Shown: positions 46,745-60,158 of the stretch, in pieces
Layout of the letters: the number at the start of each line of letters is the position of its first letter
How positions within the stretch are numbered: position 1 is the first letter of the stretch
Assembly: GCA_949357655.1 (NCBI GenBank)
Contig: CASHTG010000017.1
Span: 1,488,001 to 1,552,000, forward strand
From: Parascedosporium putredinis
Lineage: Eukaryota > Ascomycota > Sordariomycetes > Microascales > Microascaceae
Direction: 5' to 3'
DNA: 64,000 nucleotides
The notes under the pieces: generated by a model
The model's input: only the letters and a program-made list of their open reading frames with translations
Told to the model about the DNA's origin: nothing
Database searches by the model: none
Made by a program: the position numbers and the translations under genes

Positions 46745-49700
46745 CGGGTGTTAGAGACAATGTTTCTGTGCAACCTCCAGGGCGGACGAGCACTCCGGAA
46801 GAGGGCGGTTGAACATTCGAATGCGAACGACGGAGGTGCTCACCAGCCGGATCGCCCAATTACCTTACAGAAAGAAGCCTTTGCTTGCCCTCCTTGTCCC
46901 CAGAGTCACGGACAGGTGCAACTTGAGAGGTCGAAGGACCAAAAACAGCATCCTTCGTGAGTGACCGATTCTGGAAGGGTGAAGAAAGAAGTCGTACTGG
47001 GTAGGGGTAATAGGCCAGCCAGCCGGGGAAGGCCCCCGCCGTGTGCCAAGCCACTTCGGGAGGGTTCTGTAATCCTAGGGGCAGAGGAGGAGAAGGAGAC
47101 ACTGACCAGGTCAATGTCTTGAAGCCATTGTCTTGGACCCTTCTGAGACAAATTAGGGGTTGATGGATTTGGGGAGGCGAGGTGAGCCTGCCATGTGTGG
47201 GGCCGGTACGTGCAAGGAGAGAGAGTCATGGTTGGCATGGAACGAACACAAGATACCGGACGGAGAGATGGCCTGTAGCCTTCACCTCTCGTCAACTCGA
47301 GCTCTTTCTTTGCTCTTCGATCGGGCACCTGCTCTTGCCCCTATTCCCCTGATCATTTGGTTTATTAAACTGCGCTCAGAACAAGCACTTGCGTGATTGA
47401 ACAACTCATCAAGTCCTGTATCTATTCAAGGAAACCTCATCGTAGTCGTCAAGCCGAGGCGCGAAAGGGGATGATGAAAGGGCCGCCACAGCCGCCAAAG
47501 CCAATCCCGGAGTTGCACTGCATAGGAGAAATCGAGTTCAAAGAGGGAGGGCAGGATATATCCGAATAGTACCTCGATATTATTCCTCTGCTTGTCGTTA
47601 TTTATCACTTCGTACTCGATAATGCACAAGATCGGCCTTACTTTCCCGGTCTTCACCTGCTGACATGTTTGGTGGTGGGCGACCCAATAATCATCATACA
47701 GGTAAAAAGACTCTGGTTTGCATTTCATCTCCAAGACATCCATTCCACAGATGCAGGCTTTGCTTGGCTTCTAATGAACCTTTCTCATTGTTTTTGCATT
47801 CCGCCGTACCACGCCCCTAACCTGTACGACTTTGGGGGCATTCAACCGCCCCCTTTCGGCCCCGTGGCAAATTCTTGACAGCAGCCCGCCCCTCCTCTTG
47901 GGCTTGTGTGGGTGAAGGGAGAGGCTTCATTCGTCTGATACTATAAAAGCCCGTCTTAATTATCCAGCAGCACTGGCGTGTGTGGTTCAGCTTGAAGTTT
48001 TCTGCGGGTACCTTGCATACGCTAATTATGTAGATTACTTGGTGCATTTATCTTTGCAAGCTGGTTGTGGAACCGAGCAAACTCGCATCTGAGATTGCCT
48101 AGTGTCGACGATGGTGGCCGATGCTTTTGCTACCTCGATGTTATAATACAAGTAAGCTGAGGTAATACTGGATGGAGGTCTTTTTCCCTTGTCGTTTTTC
48201 TCCTCTTCTTGGGACCAGTGTTGAAGTCTCTCCATTTTGGGGGAAGAAGGCGAAATCACGCAGTGTCCTTCATCTCGGCATCACTCTTTTGAGTTACCAA
48301 ACTTGGGCTTCTTTCCCGTCTGACGATGCGAATAAGGGGCAATGATAGGTTATCCACGGGAATGTTCATGTTTGTTTCGGCAGGGAACCAGGTCCAAGAA
48401 AAGGACCCTCGTCTATCATCCCGTCCCTCCATTCCATTCTCTTGTCTCTTAGCACGCATTTCGCGACCTTCTGATCGACGGGCACGTCGAGCCGTGGGTT
48501 GCGTGATTACCACACCAATCAGTGGCTGGCACTAAACAGAAAAAAGAAAAAAGAAAAGAAAAAGAAAGCCGATAATAGTCGAAGACTCCAATGCGGCCGA
48601 CGACTGGGGAACGGGATGAGCCAACACAATTGACCGCCTCTCTCCTGCGAACTCCACCGGGACGGTGCAGAAGGCAGGGTCGATCGTTGTACATCGTACA
48701 TGGTGCACCTGTCTGTGTTAATTGTCTAAAAACGCCACAGCACAGAAAAAGGAAATCCTGTTCGTCGAACTGGGCAGCACGCTCATGGATCTCCTGACAG
48801 GTCTGAGGCGATTGAATGCCTTCGCCGGTCAATTCCTTGTTCCTTGAGCGCGAAATGTGTGTGGAGTGAAAGGACAGCATCGGACGAACCCGACGCATCC
48901 AGACGGCGAAGTCGTCCTGAAAGCAAGACTCTCATCGGAGGTGGGACAATCGCTCCCATTTCGCTCTTGAGGACTCGCTTCATTAGTAGGCGTTCGGACT
49001 GGAGCCCCACAGGTACAACTGGAGGCCCGGAAAGCCTTGTTGATCAGTCTTTATTTTCCTTGCGACTTTTTTCATCCCTGCACGGCGATTCATTTCCGAC
49101 AAACAAGCCTGGGTGCGGGTCAGCATAACACTATTGCCAAATCACCAAGCCCATAAAATCTAAAGGGAGACGGTAATAATGGTAGCTCCCGGCCATTGCG
49201 GCGTTGGAAAGAAAAAAAAATCGATTGCCTGAGAATGACGCGGCCTGGAGATAAGTCTCATCCCAAGCCAAGTTCAGAAAAGACGTGGACAAGAATTCCT
49301 GGGATCTGTCCCGAGTATAACTAACCTCGTCTCCAGAGCGGATGAGACCGAAGCAACGAGAGAAAATCTTCGAGACGTGAAGTAGATCATATCCACTCCA
49401 AGTTTATCGACTCACTTTCTCCTCGGTGTCGAAGGCTGATCCCAAGGCTTCGTCCCTGGTCTCACCAGCTGGATCTTCTTGAGCGAGGGGATTAATAACT
49501 TCCAAGTTGTATTCTCGCGTCAAACCTTTGCCTTGCCTCGCGACTTTGAGAAGGGAAGGCCGGCGATCAATGCCCTGGCTCCCTTGCCTTGGCTAGCAAG
49601 ACCCCGGTCTTTGTGATCTTTGATCATACCTAAACTAGTAGTCTGAGGGAATAGGGGAAGGCGTGGAACAAGAGCAGAGGTCGTGCTTCTGGGTTGAGAT

Positions 49701-51258
49701 ACCGGGAGAGACTGGCCATTTGCTTGACAGACGCAGAGAAGATAGACTCAGGAGAAGTACCTCCAAGTCCTAGAATTATCCCAGCGCCCTGGCCATCAAG
49801 GATCCATATTCAGTGATCCACAGGCCTTGACTGCAAGTAGTTCGTCCACTAACAAGATGTTGGTCCATGCGAATGAACCAATGAAATCAATCAACGGATC
49901 CCCTCTCAAGTCGCGTACCTGAAGGTGCCTTCCCACTCGCAGTCTGTTCCTGCATGGGCTGCGCCTTCTGCCGAATTAAGGCCTCCACTCGCCTAAACAA
50001 GGTCATTTCCCCGTTGGGTTCAGGTTGTTAAGGATACTTATCCCCTAGCGCCAAATGTATGGCATGGTGGGTATTTTCCACCCTCGAGTACTCCGCTATT
50101 TTGATTACCTCTGCTCCTGAGCCGTCCTGCAATACTACTGGTACTCGGGGGCACCGCTACTCCTCTTCTCTTGCCTAGGATCCTGGGATGGGCAAAACGA
50201 AGGACCGTCGAGCCAAGGCCCAAAGACTCCAGGGAGGCTCGTTGGAAAAAATGCTGGCTTCTGGCCGCCTTCTTGGTTCAGTCTTTGTACCCTGATCGTG
50301 CAAGAAGCAATGGGCGCTTGAATATTGTACTCCTGCAGAGTGGCAGGTAGCCCCGCAAATGGTAGGTACTAGATACATGCCCGAGAAATCAAAGTACACT
50401 CCTTTCATCTGGCTGCGATTAAACGCCCTAATCCTATTCAACTTCGCGCCCTGTGCTGGGGAAGGGGGATCAAGGGCTTGAGAAGGAAAGGGGATGATCG
50501 ATCTCTTTTCTCCTCACTTCCTCCCACTCTCTTCTCCCATGTGACTGTTCTTCCAACTTCACCTTCGAAATCTGCTTCCTTCTTCGCCGGTCGGCTCGTC
50601 ACTCCTTTTTTGTTTGTTTTGTGTTGCACACTCTTTACATTCGTTCGCTCCTTCACCAAACCCGTCTACTCTGCATATTCGGCGCTGGCCCCCGACTTAA
50701 GGGACTCTAAGCAAGTCATTCTTTTCTCTTCCATGCTTAGGAAGCCATAGCATCTTAAATTGCAGCAGGAACGACTTGCCGCTCTTTTTGGACATTTACA
50801 CAAGTTACGTTTTCAACGACATCCGGAAGATCGACCGCAGCTGCATCTTTGGACACCCGCAAGACACGGAAGATTTACGGCATTGTTTCGACGCGCGCGG
50901 AAGCAGCCCGTCGATCAGTAAATAGGGTCTTTTTCTTCTTCGCGAGGTTCTCGACAACCGAGTAGTCGACAATTTTCGATTCAAGATAATTAACCAGGAA
51001 GAAGGGTTGTACAACAGGTGGACCTTTAGTCAAGAGAAACTGCTTCGCTTCAGGACGATAAACGCCGATTTACCCGCTCCCCTTTGGGCCCAACCATCGA
51101 TGTCATGAGCCTCCGCCTTTGAGAAAGTGCAATCTGTACCAGCGACTCGTCCTCGATCTTTGGGTTCTTAACGAAAATACGAACGCGATTTTCGTCAAAT
51201 ATTTTATATTAATACGGAAACCCAGAAGTCGAAACTATCGCCTACCGAAGTGTCTGCT
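46745..51258. other. 4.5 kb intergenic region
   Basis: I see no supportable gene between the helicase stop and the next start. Short frames occur on both strands, including a 105-codon minus-strand frame at 47426-47743 that begins with ATG but resembles nothing I know. The last 800 bp are CT-rich leader and promoter sequence. Confidence 0.4.
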
Positions 51259-53727
51259 ATGGATCGCCTCGTGATGGACGGGAGGACTCACACCCTTGGG
51301 CCTCGGATCCCGATGAGCGCGGGGCCCCTCGAAACCTTTGAGGCTCCTACGCCTGTCTGGGGCATGAACATCGCCTCGCGTATTATTCGCAGGGCCGAGG
51401 AGACGTGCACTTCGGATAATGCGAACATGTGTGAAAAGCCCGTCGGCTCAAGGACACCCACCATTGCTATTATTCTTGGTATTGTGTAAGTGTCAATTCC
51501 TCAAACACTACGCACCTGTCCCTCCCTTTGCCTTCGCCTCTCTCAGTCACTGATGTCTTGTGCCATAGAATTCCTGTCGTGGGTATCACGTTTGTGTTGC
51601 TCTACCTTCACCGTAAAAATGTTGCCAAGTTCAAGAAGGAGGATCAAGACGACCCGCACAAGGAGCTTGATTTCGGCCTTGGTGATAAGAATCCCGGTGT
51701 GAAAGCAGGTTTGCGAAGAAGTATATTTGGCGTTGGTGAAAAAGCAACCCATAAGCACCAGCTCTCTATGGATATGGACATGTCGACCCCGTACCTATTG
51801 CCTCCTCAATTACAAACCTCTCGCGAATCTCTGCACTCGCTTGCCCGCTCCATGAAGAACACGGAAGATCCTTACCGGCCCGTTCAGTATGCTGGGAGCG
51901 ATGTTGGCTCGCTACGATCGGTACAGCGTGGACCGGGAGGCGAGATGGCCTCGCTGTATTCGGCCTCTATCCGATCCGGTGGTACAAGGGATTTTGGCCC
52001 CAATAGACAGAACTCACTCCCTCGCCCGGCGCCCGCAGCGGATCCCTTCCAGCGAAAGCCTATGCCTAGCGCAGACGGAAGCATGTCGCCCACGTCAATC
52101 ATGTCGTCAGATGCTTTCCGGCCTGGGCATGGGTCTGCCCTTGGCCGCAAACCCTCAGCTCCTTATCCTGACGAGAAGTTTGCCATGAATGAATCCGACG
52201 TCGTCGAAATGCCCGATAGCCAGCCCAGGGCCCTCGGATCCCCTCCCAACCCACCCAAGCTGGATGTGGCACTCCCCGCCCCAGACACCCAAACCTCTCT
52301 TCCAGGCCAATTCGCCTCACCCATGTCGGCAACGATCGAGACGGCTGAGCCAGCCGCACCAGCGAATTATCACGGAGGCTTTGACTTTGGTGACGCGAAC
52401 GCGTCGCGCGGCATGAGTGCCGGTGATGAGTTTATTGGTACCGCACACTCATCACCACCCCCACAGCAAGCGAATCTCTATGAGGGCGCCCAGCAGCCGC
52501 AGGAGAGCTTCGTTGCCGACGGCAGTCATGGCTATGACAACTACAATAGTCCCCAGGATTACCAGCAAGAAGGCCCTATGGACTACGAGTTTGAGCCCAG
52601 GGCCGCAGCGCCCACCGTGACAGCCAACGCGGAAGCCAGTTCTTGGCTGCCCCCAACATGGACAATAAACGACTCTCGGTTGGCTTCCGTCCTCTGCCCC
52701 CGACGAGATCATGGAGACGGAAGATCCGGAGCATCGGGCGAACCGGATCCGATCCTTCTATAAGGAATACTTTGACGACCAAGCCCCCGCCTCTCATCCT
52801 CCCGTGCCGGAGATTCCTCCGCAAGCGGCAGAGCGACGTGCAGTCCCTCCCGGTCCCCAGCCCCAGCGCGCCCAGACGAATGAATATTACGAGGACTATG
52901 ATGGTGCCTACCTCGAGAACACATTCTTTGATCCCGGATCGAACACGTTCGTCATGCCCTACGCGCAGCCTGTTCATCGCCGCGCGATGACGCCTCCCCC
53001 AAGAGCCCCCGACACCGAGGCCCTCCTCCGCCAAGGGGTGTACATGGCTCCATCGGCGGTATGAGCATGGCTAGCAGCAGGCCTCCTTTCCGTCCTGGGT
53101 CCTCGGCATCAAGCCGCTACGGTCCCCGCCCCGGCTCTTCCGCCTCCGCTCGCCTTGGCAATAGGGGCAAGCCCATGCCCCCTCCGGCCTCCCTTACCAC
53201 CCTCCCTAATCCAGCCAAGCTTCGCGATGACAGCTTTGCTCTGTTCAGCGCGACCGACTTTGCGCCGCCGGATACTGTCAAGGATCATGCCGCGGGACGC
53301 TCGCAAAGCCCTGCTCCCGAGAGACGCCCGTATGCCTTGAACGTGCCCGTCCACAACCCGCTCGTCAGCTCGTATGATGAGCTCCCGGTTATCCCCAGCC
53401 CGTAAGCTATTGATCATGACCCTCAAGTTTTATTTATACACGGACCCAATCTTGCTAACTTGACTCCACAGGCACATGCTGCGCAAATCCAGCACGTTCA
53501 CAGGATTGGACTTTGCTCCTCCGCGTCGGTTCAAGGACAACGGCGATACCATGAGCGATTCCGGCAGCATCCGAAGTTATCGCAGCAACAAGAGTGGTAT
53601 CTCGGCGATCAACAATGCCGCTATTCGAAACGGGGCCGGGCGCGTTAGCCGTCTACCGGGCGACACTGTTTTCACGCAGGCGCAGCTCGCAGATCAGCTC
53701 AAGCCCTCGTGGACGCTGCGGCCTTGA
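51259..53727 (+). CDS. Single-pass membrane protein, probably SKG6/AXL2 transmembrane-helix family
   Basis: Exons are 51259-51485, 51569-53401 and 53472-53727. The first intron falls within the only membrane helix (TIAIILGIVIPVVGITFVLLYLHRK split at IV/IP). No signal peptide precedes it: about 70 residues, including a short Cys-containing segment, lie outside and the rest (about 680 residues) is a long, disordered, Pro/Ser-rich cytoplasmic tail. The juxtamembrane sequence KKEDQDDPHKELDFGLGD and the end LADQLKPSWTLRP are typical of a filamentous-fungal family. The helix resembles the SKG6/AXL2 domain linked to polarised growth; this assignment is inference. Breaks occur near 52640, in the C run at 52697-52701 and near 53046. 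Repairing them gives 772 aa. Confidence 0.75.
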
Positions 53728-54860
53728 GGAACGCCGCACACTGTTCATTAAGGGCCATGGCGGCTATCAAAAGGACCGTGGAACCGAAGAAAGAAGCAAA
53801 GGAACCTAGAAACCCCCTTTGGGATGGGGTCCTTCTTTCTTCACTTTCTTGCGCATCATCCTTCATATTATGACCTCTCGGCATATCGAGAGTGGTAATG
53901 TCTCTTCACACTCATGGCGCTTTTGCATTATTTTGGGCGGAGTTGTTATACGTCGACTTCATTTCTTTGCTGCTCTACTGTACCCAGTCAAACGGGTGTG
54001 GTGGCCGCAGTCACGACAAGTCTCGTCGGAACGCATCGGGTTGCATCTGAACAGGTTTTCACGCACGCGCATATGCTTACAAGTGTATATATAAGAGTCG
54101 AAAAAATGGAAGAGAGAGCCTCGCCGAACAGTGGAGGGGCATCTCGGACCTTGACCTGCATTGCATATACTTCTCAGTCTTTGGGAATTTCCCTTTATTG
54201 TTTTCTTTTCTCCTTCCCTTCTCCCCCTCCGCCTTTTGCAAGGAAGGATACTTTATGATAGAGGAGATAATAGGAACGCTCCCTCAAAGGAGAAAGATTG
54301 ATCCAAAGCTTATGCAGTTCTTGTTCTCTTGTGACGATTCTCAATCTCTGAGTTGGTGATGTTGCTTGTCATGGACTGGAGGAAGCATTCGCTCCGGGGT
54401 CCGTCGACCCCCCCGATCGACCAGTTATTTGGTGAGAGATGAAAAGGGATACACGTAGTATGGGTATGTCTCGGTGCCTGGGGGATGACACCTTTTCGGG
54501 TTAGACATGTCTCGGACACGACGCACGATTGCTTGTAACACTGATCTACGATGCCTGCCCAGCATCAACTTATACCAGGGAGACCACACAATGGTTCATA
54601 TCAACAAAGTAAACAAAACATCCATCATACCCCACATATCTCAACCGCAGCATTGAAAAACTGACTGACACCCTTCAGGTCTATCATGTCTGTAGCAGCA
54701 GCTTAGAGCCCTGGGAGAGTGGGATCTCCAATCAGAGATATCAGGATCATCAAAATGCCGCCGGTTCTACATAGCCCGACGATGAAGAGCGCGGGAATGG
54801 CTGTCTTGCCGCTGCGGTATGATCGTCCCTAGAGTTTTGCCGGACGTCATTGAATAGACA

Positions 54861-54890
54861 CACGCACTCACACGCACTCACACGCACTCA
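54861..54890. repeat. 10-bp tandem repeat, three perfect copies
   Basis: CACGCACTCA occurs three times head to tail, followed by an imperfect CA-rich tail. It is intergenic. Confidence 0.85.
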
Positions 54891-56468
54891 AGCACACACA
54901 TACGCTGCTTCGCCAAGTTCACGGGGGATGTCTAGGTTGAACAGCTAGCAACCATGCTATTTTTACACCAGATCGGAGGTGTGCAAGGGAGCCATTGACA
55001 TCAACTTTCGAGCTTATTCTAGGGTGCACAGCCATGGAAGAAAGTTAAAACCTTTGGCACCAGCCAACTTGGCGGAAAAGGAGGCCGATGCTAATTGGGG
55101 GTTAAAGAATAAGGATGCAAAAACCATCGCGCCCCATCCGTGTCCGGCCATCTACCAAGCCGCGTGATGATGCTACGTGTGGCGGAGGAGTTTGTGGGGT
55201 TCGAGAGAAAGGGTCAACTCGTCCATCTATGGATGTAGTCCGTGCGGACAAGGTCGTTGGCCCGAGATACACCTTGAGCTCTTTGTGAGAGCTGCATTTG
55301 ATTCAATTGTGGGAAAGCAGCGCACGCATCACGATTTTTTTCTATGGATAATGTTCCGAAGGCGGGTCCGGCAAATGCACGTCTGGACTCGGGGCACCAG
55401 TTCGTCTGATATATTGAGCCGGAGAAGGCTCAGCTTCTCGGCAGAACAGACATGTGGTGCGTTGGAGGAAAGGTTTTGCTGAAGATCGGCGACGGTCTCG
55501 AGAGCGATACGCGAGTTTGGGAGGGAAACATTGATGCATCTGCCGTGCTCCAATGGCCGACGATGCCATTTGTGCCGTCTCTGGTATATATTGTATTCGC
55601 CTGCTCTTGCTTCGATCTCAGATGCCTTTTGGAGAGCTTTCATTGCACCCGATTTGTATTAGTGGGGGGGTCTTCCATTTCTCTGGAGGCCTTGGCGTGG
55701 CGTTATGCTGCCCGGCTCTTTCGGCAAGCAAGGGCAAATGAAGCGCACTAAAAACTCTCTCGCCAGAGCGACGGCGCGGCGGCAACTTTTTTCTCTCTCT
55801 CGAAATCCGAGCGTGTTGGCTTGGGTGGTAGGCAAAGGCTCATATTACCAAGGAGTCAGTTGAAGCTTCACCTCGCGACGGTGCACGCGCAAAGGCGACG
55901 AGCGACACCGCAGGCCAAAGTGACAGGTCAAGTTGATCAATGCATGGCAAAAGCAACATTGGTCATGGCCATCATTTCGAGGCTTTAATGACGATTGATT
56001 AAAGAAGGAGGAAAAGGGCAGGTGAGAGGAGAGTTCCGGGGCCAAACGCAGCACGCCCACCGGTTCAAAAAGCAACAAAAGGCATTCAAAGCCACCCCCA
56101 GGCGAGGCGCCGCCAGTTGATTACAAGCCGGGGCTTGACTCAATGCGAGCGGAGGGCAGGACAATGGTAAACTGATAATAACAACGTGAATGTGTGTTTT
56201 GGGGGAAATTACGCACAGGCGGCCCAGCGCTCATGCGCCGATGTGGTGGGCGAGCGGTGGTACCTGCAGCACGCAGGTCGGTCGCGCGCCGCTGGCGCCG
56301 CCTCTCCCCTCTATGCAGTAGTCTCTGACTAGCATTGGGGAAGAAGAGGCCCGAGTCTACAAAGTGGTGGTGCGTGCATTGTTGGTGAGCAACGTTGATT
56401 TGGCTGGCCACAGCCATGGCCTGAGGGGGCACAATGGGATGAGGCTTGGTGGCTGCGCTGGGGTTTCT

Positions 56469-56492
56469 GAGGCTTTGAGGCTTTGAGGCTTT
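56469..56492. repeat. 8-bp tandem repeat, three copies
   Basis: GAGGCTTT occurs three times head to tail and a degenerate fourth follows. It lies in non-coding sequence. Confidence 0.75.
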
Positions 56493-58614
56493 GGAGGCGT
56501 TGAATGGGTTCTGGGGAGATGGTGGGGAGCAGCGATATGGCAACCGGAGAGGCTTGAACTCTGCTATTCTCGTCATCTCTGCTTACAATGGATGTATACA
56601 CACGCTGCAATAATACATCCATCGATTGAAAAGCCATATGGGTTGATCAAGGGCTCAATTGGGGTTAGGGGAAAAAACGATTCGAGCGAACATTTCACCG
56701 TCCGAGTTCATTGCAGATGCAATCTTATCATTGTTGGTCCGTGAGCTCGGGACCGTCGCTTAGGTCCGTCCGTCTGTAGACGCGTTCACGCGTCTGCCCA
56801 AAGAATGAACGACTGATTGGGATCCGTGCAGGACAAACGAGCATTCCTCAATGTCTCAGGTCGAACGCGCATGCCTCTTGGAAAATATTGCTCCAGATGT
56901 CTCTCGATGCCAAGGACGGACCAAGGAGGTGGTGAATAACCTGGGGAAGAAGGAAGGGGTCCCAAGCCCGTGGAAAGGGGAAACCTTGCAAGTCCGTCTC
57001 GTTCCTGGGGGATGGGATAGGATCGATCAACTGTCACTTGCCTTGCCCTTCCCTTCCGGCTTGGGTTGAGTGAAGACTGCTTGCGAAGCTGTCCCAGTCG
57101 TCGCCTATCCCCGAAATTGTCATGCTTGCAACGGGCCAGCGTGATCCCCCAGCGCTGGAAGAGGCGCAATTTAAAGGGAGGGCAATAATAACAATAGACT
57201 TCTCGCAAGCCCTCTAGCTAGCGTGCGCTCCGTCAGAGGAGCCCTAGCAAGGGGGCCCCCAGGAATGCCTCGAGGAAGGGCGCTAATCTGCTTGGGGATT
57301 TCTTCCGCTTCGGATTTATTTATTTTTGGGATCTCGTTGAACCTTTTTCCATTCCTTTTTCTACTATCAGAGAAATGCATTTTGAGTCTCCACATTATAG
57401 CCACAGTACCGCCTCACAAACATTCCAGCAGCGTATTATCATTTCAGGTTTTTGATTCCTTGGGTCGACTTGGTGTCTGGCCTGATACCCTGGAGTCTAG
57501 GTTGAGCCTCTTGCTGGGGCTTGTGGGTTGATACTGTCAGAAACATGCACTAGATATCATATCCATTCCATCAGTGGCCGGATCGTGTCGTGAGCCCCAC
57601 GCGCTGGCACCAAGGGACGTAAGGAAATCGAGGAGTGGATCTGGCAGTGCTTCAAGAGCAAACCCCTCCTCCCCTTCCATCGCCGGCAGAAATACAAAGA
57701 ATGAACCAATGTACGAAGTAGATGGGTGGTTAATTCGGCCGATATAGTCCCCGGATTGCCGTCAGATTGAACCACTTCGTCTAAAAGGGGTCTTGAGTGG
57801 GATAAATCACCTACACTACTTGACGACATCACTCCAGACATGCTCAATGGTGGTGGTGGTGGGGGAGGGAGACGGGCAAACGGGGCCGGGGAAAGCCAAG
57901 CAACGGTACTTTCAAAGGGCCAGGCTTGTCTCGATGCATCACGTCAGGGTTTGAAGATCCGACAATCTCCAAGCCGGATCTACACAAGTCTGGCCCCGCG
58001 GGGGCGAAAAGGAAACTGCCCTATGATCACGAGCACGAGTGGGACACGAGCGGGAGGGAGAAGAAGTTTACTGATTCATTGTCGCTTCTCCTGCTTCTAC
58101 ACTACGGTCTTCTCGGCTGGGCAAGCCGCCCTCCTGATCGAACCCCGTATATTGGGAAAGAAAGGCTTTGGGCCAAGACGATTCAGGGCACCGGGCTTGT
58201 TCGCCTCTAATGGGGAGAAGGTAGGAAGAGAGGACATCTCCTTGTCTGTCGTCGCGATGGAACAGAGCTTGACAAGCTTGACAAGGTCGTCATCGACGGG
58301 GCAACAACAGTCCACAAGAGTCACGATCTTGGTTCCCAACCCAACCGGGGCCAACACCAGTCGCGCGAACCCCAGTCTTGCCCACCTCTTCTCCACAGGC
58401 CATTATTGCCATTGTAACGTGCAGCTCAACCCGCTCTCGGCTCCCTTTGTTCGCTCGGTTGGCTTGGATGGGATTATATCACACAGCACATATCAGGTAC
58501 TGTAACCCCATATGCGGCAATAGCCCATTTCATCCTGCGCCTTTGATCCGCAAAATACCAGTGGGCGAATGGGATAGACTCAATCAATTGGGGGATCCAT
58601 CGATTTGCCCTTGG

Positions 58615-58684
58615 TCACTCAGTCACTCAGTCACTGAACCTCCATCGGGACATCAATTGCCTCCAAGTACGAAGTACGAAGTAC
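58615..58684. repeat. Two adjacent short tandem repeats
   Basis: TCACTCAG repeats about 2.5 times and is followed 27 bp later by AGTACGA-type units (AGTACGAAGTACGAAGTACC). The second contains the motif TACGAAGTA that recurs elsewhere between genes. Confidence 0.7.
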
Positions 58685-60158
58685 CTCGAAACTCGACTCT
58701 TCCAGCAAGCGAACGAGCGTCGGCTTGTCCCGGTACATCCCACCATTGGCTAATGTAGTGAAACCAGTAGGTACCCTGATTCATCCTCGCTCGGCCACTT
58801 GGGACAGGAGCGACGCTGAAGCGTTGTACCTCGTATCAATTGATCCATCTTGTCCATCTCCCTAGACTACAAGGTACAACTCTCTCTCGCAAACGGAGAC
58901 TCTTGTCTCCGCCCACTCCACCGCGAGTTAGCGGCCCCAGCGGCGCAACTCCTGTGCTGTTCCCTCGTGTGCCTTTTTCCTCGTGCCTTTCCAGTCCCTG
59001 TCAACTTGAACCGGTCCCCATGAAATTGGCCTCCCCCGTTCCTTCCCTCTCCTTGACATTGGCTCGATTCCCTTTAACCCCTCAAACCCTTATTTTCTTC
59101 TCTTTCTTCTTCTCTCCCTCCTTCGTTCCCGTGTCCCTTTTTTTTTTCTTATTTTCGATCCTTGTTTTCCTTTCTCTCTTTCTCGGACCTATTTGCGACG
59201 CTTTCTTCGCCACCAGCGCCCTCGTCGAACTCGATTGACCAACATAGTGTAACTAACAGTCCGATTCGCACCCCCTTGTCGGGGTCCAATTTTTATTTTT
59301 ATCCTCGTGCGCTCGTGTGCTTGGTCAGGAGAAGCCAATCCCGAAACGGCTGCGACCGATTTGGCCAAACCTTGCATCGCCAGCAACATAAGCCCAGCTG
59401 CACTCCCCCACAGCCACCCTGGATTCATTCGTGTCCACCCACTCGTTCTCTGACTTGGCCCGACAAAAGTAGACGGCCTCCTCCACTCCTTTCTTTTAAC
59501 CGCGACCCCCTTCGCATCCCCTCGTTCACCATTACGCTCTTTACTCGACCGTCTTATCGCGCAACCCGCAGGAGAGACCCTCGCGTTTGGTTCTTTCCGC
59601 CACGATTGTTGTTTGCACGCCTCGAGTCCAATCCGTCGACTTGGAATTCCCCGACCTGCGTCTTGAGCTCTGCTCGCTAGTCTTAGTCTTCTGAAGGACC
59701 CTGCGTCTGGCCGTTGATATCGGCCAGTTCTTGTGTCGCCAGACTTACCATCCCAGCTGAAGGTACGTACGTTGTTGTCCTGAAATTCGTTTGTGCCCCT
59801 TGTTGTTTGTGCTCCCTAGAGATCGTGGTCGTCAAAGATGTTGTTCTTGAGGAGCAGGACTCCTCTCCTTGACTTTCCTCTCTCCATCTTCTTGTTTTTC
59901 GTCTTTAGAGCGGCCGGCCGTTCACGAGTTTCCTGCACTATGCTACTTGACTTTCTCGCATCAAGTTTGTTAGCATAGACAGGAAGTCGGCCTTTGTTTT
60001 TTCTTTCTCTTTTGGGGGTGTTTTTGGGTTCTTTTTCTCATCGCACCTACTTGTCGTTGGCGCTGTGCGCCTCGAGCCGACCGACTTGTCCTTCGCGGGT
60101 CGCTAATATGCCTCTCCTCTACAGTCAATATCAGTGGTCCAGATTTCAAAACGGAACA

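Larger units (their letters stand above)
53728..60158. other. 6.4 kb gene-free stretch
   Basis: This is the longest stretch without a supportable gene. It holds short tandem repeats (54861-54890, 56469-56492, 58615-58684), AT-richer 3' sequence on the left and, from about 58840, a strongly CT-rich region. The latter probably includes promoter, leader and a leader intron of the next gene (GT donor near 59763). Short frames here show no motif. Confidence 0.4.

Noticed and set aside
57840..58505. 221-codon frame on the plus strand
   Set aside because: Composition looks random (Arg/Ser/Gly from simple sequence), with no motif, splice pattern or second supporting feature.
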